Assembly (NCBI GenBank): GCA_015665275.1
Contig: JADFAL010000018.1
Location: 1-64,000, forward strand
From: Flavobacteriales bacterium
GTDB lineage: Bacteria > Bacteroidota > Bacteroidia > Flavobacteriales_D > Crocinitomicaceae
Direction: 5' to 3'
DNA: 64,000 bases
Part shown: positions 59,883 through 64,000 of the stretch, piece after piece
Position numbering within the stretch: position 1 is the first letter of the stretch
Layout: each line of letters opens with the position of its first letter
Position numbers and translations under genes: made by a program
The notes under the pieces: model-generated
Databases searched by the model: none
Told to the model about the DNA's origin: nothing
The model's input: the letters and a program-made list of their open reading frames with translations, nothing else

Positions 59883-61403
59883 TTATCGTTTGTGTTGCGC
59901 TACCATGATTTCGCCATCAATTAATGTGAAGTGATTCTGCCCAATTTGAAAAGTCTCGTCGGGTTTGATGTCCCGCATCTCCATATCTTCTTCGATGGTG
60001 TGAATGGATCCTCCGGTGCGAAAAGCAGCCTGCACGTATGCGAGATTGACACCTGCTTGTGCTCCACACAAAATGATGTGAATCGGTCGATCTACTTGAC
60101 TTAAAAGTGCCAAATCGCGGGGCGTAGCAAAATTATCAGCTACCATAACGATCTCGTCACATTCCGGGTACTTCTTCATTCCATGCAATACCGCTTCGAT
60201 ATTGTTTTCAGGGCAGTCGCCACCACCTCCGTTCAACATTGTGGTGCTCATGGTCTTCTTCACCTTCTGGTAGGATGAATTTTTCGTGCTGTAGATGCCT
60301 CCAACGGAGCCAACGCGTTTTTGTCTATCCATTTTTCCATCTCCATCGTTAAAGAAGATAAAAGCATCCACCAAATTTTTGTCTTGTGTGTCTTTTACCC
60401 ACGCAAAGGTCTTTGCGATGTAAGGTGCCATGCTTCCAGTAACATCAATAATGACTTGTGTGTTTTTCCATTGCGGATGGCGCTCAAAGGTTGCTTTAAC
60501 GACATCGTAGCTAGGATCGTCATATGACGGGATAAACATCGGCATGATGGTCGTCGTCATTCGTGATGGAAGTCCATGAGGATATTTGGAAGAGCACTTT
60601 GGATGTAATTTGGTCGCCTCATAGGAATAATGAATTACTTGTTTGGGATCACTGGTAATCGCGTCTGACGATGAATGATTGATTTGTACAAATCCTTCCA
60701 AAAGCAAACTATCGATGAAATCTTCCATACCAGCAACCGTTAAATCGATGCGGCCAATCATTTGGATCAAACATTCTGCATCTATTTCTCCATCGGTTAT
60801 TGGTGCTGAACTCATTACTGAAGCTCTCAATTCATATATAGATTCAGTGGATGCAGCAGGAGCGGTTGGGGTATCACCGATGACTTTTTCAGTTGGAGAA
60901 CCAAAAGTTTTTCGAGTTGCTTCTTCCATGGACAGTCCTTCTTCTAAAATCATGTCAATAAAGGCCAATTCCTTTTTCATACTTTCAACGGTTGGTCTAG
61001 GTCTGTAATACACCACGAAACCGTGAAATAGAGCTCGTGCCGCAGTGTTGTCGGTTCCCGAACTTTGTCCATAGGCATTCCATTGGATCACCGGATCTTT
61101 TAGCTCAGGAAGTTTTTTGATGAGGTTCTTTTTTCTGCGATTGTTCAATGCTTGTTGATCAAAGGATTCGCTCTCTTTGTAAGTTGTGTACACAAGGTCG
61201 ATGCGTTCCACCGTTTGCCCTTTCAAGGTCTTTTGAATATCAGAGGGGAGCGCGGCATCATCGAAGTCAACAGGAATCTTTAAAACCTGCGTTCCAGGTC
61301 GCGATGGAGATGCGTTGTAAACGGCAACGGTGTCATGAATGGACTGGGATAATCCATGCCAGGAGAATAAGGCGGTCAGCGTAAAGAATATTAAGTATTT
61401 CAT
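59883..61403 (-). CDS. Secreted protein with von Willebrand factor A-like domain
   Basis: Protein of 506 residues with a signal peptide (ends SWHGLSQ). The N-terminal about 300 residues are mixed and low in recognisable motifs. A VWA-like Rossmann domain spans about 316-480: it starts VIIDVTGSMAPYIAKTF, where Asp320, Thr322 and Ser324 form a DxTxS version of the MIDAS metal site (Thr for the first Ser), and contains GGGGDCPENNIEAVLHGMK and EIVMVADNFATPRD. No LPXTG or T9SS sorting domain is present, so periplasmic or lipid-free surface location. Ligand unknown. Confidence 0.78.
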   Translation of the reverse strand: MKYLIFFTLTALFSWHGLSQSIHDTVAVYNASPSRPGTQVLKIPVDFDDAALPSDIQKTLKGQTVERIDLVYTTYKESESFDQQALNNRRKKNLIKKLPELKDPVIQWNAYGQSSGTDNTAARALFHGFVVYYRPRPTVESMKKELAFIDMILEEGLSMEEATRKTFGSPTEKVIGDTPTAPAASTESIYELRASVMSSAPITDGEIDAECLIQMIGRIDLTVAGMEDFIDSLLLEGFVQINHSSSDAITSDPKQVIHYSYEATKLHPKCSSKYPHGLPSRMTTTIMPMFIPSYDDPSYDVVKATFERHPQWKNTQVIIDVTGSMAPYIAKTFAWVKDTQDKNLVDAFIFFNDGDGKMDRQKRVGSVGGIYSTKNSSYQKVKKTMSTTMLNGGGGDCPENNIEAVLHGMKKYPECDEIVMVADNFATPRDLALLSQVDRPIHIILCGAQAGVNLAYVQAAFRTGGSIHTIEEDMEMRDIKPDETFQIGQNHFTLIDGEIMVAQHKR

Positions 61404-61456
61404 AATGTTGTTTTACTACTTAATGTTCAATTCAGAGAAAAGTAATGGCGGGAAAC

Positions 61457-61489
61457 AAAAAAAGCGACCCATTTGGATCGCCTTTTTTT
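61457..61489 (-). terminator. Terminator of the lpd transcript
   Basis: On the minus strand GCGATCC / GGGTCGC (one T-G pair) around an AAAT loop with A-run before and T-run after. It lies directly downstream of lpd. Confidence 0.7.
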
Positions 61490-61507
61490 ATTTCGTTGAA
61501 TTTAATT

Positions 61508-62911
61508 CTAAATATGTAATGGACGGTTTTCAAATGCCGCTAGTGCTGCTTCTTTTACCGCTTCCGAATACGTCGGGTGTGGGTGACAAATGCGAGCCAT
61601 ATCCTCAGCAGAAGCACGATATTCCATAGCTGTAACAGCTTCCATAATTAAGTCAGCCGCACGTGCAGAAATCATGTGAACTCCTAGTACTTCATCTGTT
61701 TCCTGATCCGCTATCACTTTCACCGTTCCCATGATGTCCATACTAGCTCTCGCTCGCCCCAAAGCCTTAATAGGGAAGGAGCCAACTTTAATTGCACGAC
61801 CTTCAGCCTTTAATTCTTCTTCTGTCTTTCCAACAGCGGCAACTTCTGGCCATGTATATACTACACCAGGAATCAAATTATAATTCAAGTGAGGTTTTTG
61901 CCCCGCTAACAATTCAGCAACGTACATACCTTCCTCTTCGGCTTTGTGCGCTAGCATCGCTCCGCGTACAACATCTCCAATCGCATAAATGTTTGGAACA
62001 TTCGTCTGCAAATGATCGTTTACTTCAACCTGACCGCGATCGTTTAATTTGACACCTGCATTTTCCAATCCAAGACCTGTAGTGAAAGGCTTACGACCAA
62101 CGGCAACCAAGCAGTAGTCGGCTTCCATAGTAACTTCTTCGCCCTTCTTATTCAAGGCAGTTAGTTTTACACCTTTACCGGTATTTTCAACATTTTGAAC
62201 ACGGTGTTCCAAATGGAATTTAAATCCTTCTTTTTTAAGAACTTTCGTCAACTCTTTGGACATCGTTCCGTCCATTGTTGGGATAATACGAGGTGCAAAT
62301 TCTACCACGTCAATTTGAGTTCCCAAACGTCCGAAAACCGATCCTAACTCCAATCCAATAACGCCTCCACCAATCACTAACATCTTCTTCGGAATCTCTT
62401 TCATTTCCAATGCTTCGGTTGAGGTGATAATGCGCTTTTTATCCGGCACCATTCCCGGGAAGAAATTTGGCTTCGATCCGGTTGCGATAATAATATTCTT
62501 TGAAGTAATTGTTGATTCTTTTCCCTCGCTATCGGTTACTTTAATGGTCGTCTTGTCAACAAAAGATCCTTTACCGTGAAGCACGTCAACTTTGTTCTTG
62601 TCCATTAAGAATTGAACACCTTTCGTCGTTTGCTCTACTACATCGTTTTTGCGCTGAATCATCTGAGTGATGTTCGCTTTGACATCTTTCACCTCAACAC
62701 CGTGCGTTGCGAACGTATGCGTTGCGTTATGATAGTGCTCAGATGAATCCAACAGAGCTTTTGATGGAATACATCCCACATTCAAACACGTTCCACCAAG
62801 TGTATCATACTTTTCAATGATAGCTGTTTTCATTCCAAGTTGCGCGCATCGAATGGCGGCAACATATCCTCCGGGGCCTGATCCTATTATTGTGATATCG
62901 TATGAACTCAT
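61508..62911 (-). CDS. lpdA: Dihydrolipoyl dehydrogenase
   Basis: E3 flavoenzyme of 467 residues that reoxidises dihydrolipoamide with NAD+ in the pyruvate, 2-oxoglutarate and glycine complexes. FAD motif GSGPGGYVAAI (10-20), redox-active disulfide GGTCLNVGCIPSKALL with Cys42 and Cys47, NAD motif GGGVIGLELGSVFGRLG, and the C-terminal catalytic His in HPHPTYSEAVKEAAL. All are intact. Monocistronic here; no E1 or E2 gene is nearby, as is usual in Bacteroidota. Confidence 0.96.
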   Translation of the reverse strand: MSSYDITIIGSGPGGYVAAIRCAQLGMKTAIIEKYDTLGGTCLNVGCIPSKALLDSSEHYHNATHTFATHGVEVKDVKANITQMIQRKNDVVEQTTKGVQFLMDKNKVDVLHGKGSFVDKTTIKVTDSEGKESTITSKNIIIATGSKPNFFPGMVPDKKRIITSTEALEMKEIPKKMLVIGGGVIGLELGSVFGRLGTQIDVVEFAPRIIPTMDGTMSKELTKVLKKEGFKFHLEHRVQNVENTGKGVKLTALNKKGEEVTMEADYCLVAVGRKPFTTGLGLENAGVKLNDRGQVEVNDHLQTNVPNIYAIGDVVRGAMLAHKAEEEGMYVAELLAGQKPHLNYNLIPGVVYTWPEVAAVGKTEEELKAEGRAIKVGSFPIKALGRARASMDIMGTVKVIADQETDEVLGVHMISARAADLIMEAVTAMEYRASAEDMARICHPHPTYSEAVKEAALAAFENRPLHI

Positions 62912-62928
62912 GTTGATTTGTTTACTTA

Positions 62929-62936
62929 CAAATGTA
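62929..62936 (-). promoter_or_regulatory. -7 box of lpd
   Basis: On the minus strand TACATTTG, a perfect TAnnTTTG match, 17 bases before the ATG. No clear TTG at the -33 position. Confidence 0.45.
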
Positions 62937-63011
62937 TGTATTATTTCCGTCTCGTTTGACCCGAAAATGCCAGTTTGTTGCCGGTTAATTGGAACCTCAA
63001 TTATGGCACAA

Positions 63012-63045
63012 AAAAAAGCCCTGACATTCCTGTCAGGGCTTTTTT
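63012..63045 (-). terminator. Strong bidirectional-looking terminator after the T9SS cargo gene
   Basis: Stem AAAAAAGCCCTGACA / TGTCAGGGCTTTTTT with a TTCC loop: 15 pairs, T-runs on both strands. It ends the minus-strand T9SS gene. Confidence 0.9.
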
Positions 63046-63061
63046 GAGTTAATGTCTTGTC

Positions 63062-64000
63062 TTACATTACAACTACCTTACGTGTTGTAGAGTTATCTCC
63101 ACTTGTTACTTCTAGGAAGTACATTGCAGATGGAAGGTTCGCAGTATTTTCCAACTGAGTTGAAACCTGTCCATTTGTAGTGTTGATTACTTGTGTTGCA
63201 ATAACTTTCCCTTGAGCATCCAACAATGTAAACGCTACTGGCTCGTCTTGTGCCAAGTAAGTAACATTGATTGGTTCACCCGCTGATGGGTTAGGGAACA
63301 CTTGAAGATCCATTCCTTCGAAACCAGTTTCCTGAAGATTCAATACTCCAGAAACATTGATGTTATCGATGAATAGGTTACTTGCCAAATCTGATGCACG
63401 GAATTCGAACATGAATCGTGTTTGCATATCAGCACTTGTTGGCGTGTACGAGAATGAAGCTTCTCTCCACTGTGTATTTGATGTTGGGTTAAAATCAGCA
63501 TTAGAAGCGTACCCTGCAGTAACGATGTCGTCACCTGAGATTGCGCTACCTACCGTAGAACCATCAACAGCAAGAATACGTGGAGTCCAAGACTCACCAC
63601 AATCACGAGAAGAGTAAACTTTCAATTCTTCAGTGATGTCACCTGTTACTGTTGCGTTCGTAGCGTAAGCGTACTTGAAAGTAACGTTTACGTTAGATGT
63701 GTATGCAAGTTCAATAGAAGGTGTGATCAATCGATCAAGAGTTCCTCCCAAACGGAAGTTATAGAACCAATCATCTGTAAATGGATCAGCCTGTGAGTTA
63801 TCAAAGTATGTCTGTAATTTCCATGCACGTGACTGGTCGTATCCAACACCGTCAACAACGCTGAATTTGCTAAAGTTCTCTTCTACGTTCTCAACAAGGA
63901 AAAGGTAATTTCCTGTTCCTGGAGCAACATCTGTTTCCATATCGAAAGTCGCTGGTCCTTGGTTTTCTGACCAGTTCGGAGAAACGTAAATGTATTTCTC
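63062..64000 (-). CDS. T9SS-secreted protein, C-terminal 312 residues only
   Basis: The 3' part of a gene whose start lies beyond base 64000: the frame stays open to the window edge (EKYIYVSPNWSENQ is the first visible stretch). A choice-of-anchor/MAM-like beta domain is present at about residues 25-220 (DNSQADPFTDDWFYNF, SNLFIDNINVSGV), followed by a type A sorting domain (LQVFPNPSAGEPINVTYLA; LPSAMYFLEVTSGDNSTTRK). In this phylum such a domain pair often ends secreted M43-type metalloproteases, but the catalytic part, if any, is outside the window. Confidence 0.85.
   Translation of the reverse strand, partial: EKYIYVSPNWSENQGPATFDMETDVAPGTGNYLFLVENVEENFSKFSVVDGVGYDQSRAWKLQTYFDNSQADPFTDDWFYNFRLGGTLDRLITPSIELAYTSNVNVTFKYAYATNATVTGDITEELKVYSSRDCGESWTPRILAVDGSTVGSAISGDDIVTAGYASNADFNPTSNTQWREASFSYTPTSADMQTRFMFEFRASDLASNLFIDNINVSGVLNLQETGFEGMDLQVFPNPSAGEPINVTYLAQDEPVAFTLLDAQGKVIATQVINTTNGQVSTQLENTANLPSAMYFLEVTSGDNSTTRKVVVM

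Overview
The window looks like chromosomal DNA of a Bacteroidota bacterium, most likely order Flavobacteriales. A Crocinitomicaceae/Cryomorphaceae-type lineage is possible, but the sequence alone does not settle this. The evidence is: several secreted proteins ending in a type IX secretion (T9SS) C-terminal sorting domain; a PorE-like OmpA protein; an S46 dipeptidyl-peptidase; DUF2279, DUF2851 and DUF3467 proteins; promoters of the Bacteroidota type (TTG, about 19 bases, TAnnTTTG); A-rich start regions without clear Shine-Dalgarno sequences; and the gene order rpsU-xerC-hpf-tRNAs-tuf-tRNA-secE-nusG-rplKAJL-rpoBC.

Layout. 1-2.7 kb: end of a polysaccharide cluster (UDP-sugar 6-dehydrogenase, dTDP-glucose 4,6-dehydratase, CpsB-type phosphatase). 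2.7-5.4 kb: a multi-pass membrane protein fused to a YceI domain, convergent with a DUF2279 protein. 5.4-12.7 kb: LOG-family protein, lone PASTA protein, T9SS cargo, RluD, then a PorE-like outer-membrane/peptidoglycan anchor. 12.7-19.7 kb: DUF2851, PspC-like protein, K+ channel, an alanine:cation symporter with an inserted domain, helix-hairpin-helix protein, Apt, acyl-CoA dehydrogenase. 19.7-34.7 kb: core information-processing block (S21, XerC, HPF, five tRNAs, EF-Tu, SecE, NusG, L11, L1, L10, L7/L12, RpoB with a TTG start, RpoC). 34.7-38 kb: looser region with a shortened DinB-like gene, a lipoprotein, a membrane protein, a T9SS cargo and DUF3467. 38-42 kb: M23 peptidase divergent from coiled coil-ZapA-RNase Y. 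42-53.1 kb: surface-polysaccharide locus (flippase, acyltransferase, three glycosyltransferases, two O-antigen ligase/polymerase-like proteins, WecB, DegT aminotransferase, ArsR-type regulator, initiating sugar transferase). 53.1-56.8 kb: PAP2 phosphatase, ZIP transporter, methyltransferase; then SiaB-SiaC and CoaE. 56.9-64 kb: membrane protein, S46 peptidase, secreted von Willebrand A protein, dihydrolipoyl dehydrogenase, and a T9SS cargo running off the window.

How they work together. The central block makes ribosomes and RNA polymerase. The two polysaccharide regions together supply activated sugars, an initiating phospho-sugar transferase, glycosyltransferases, a flippase and polymerases, which fits a Wzx/Wzy-type capsule or O-antigen. 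The T9SS cargo, PorE-like protein, M23 peptidase and PASTA protein point to an actively managed envelope. The least conventional items are the membrane-YceI fusion, the symporter insertion, the SiaB-SiaC pair without its usual partners, the secreted VWA protein, and the ArsR-type regulator facing the initiating transferase across a palindrome. No CRISPR array, insertion sequence, prophage or rRNA operon was seen. No gene-free stretch reaches 300 bases; the longest are 35056-35326 and 36347-36591.
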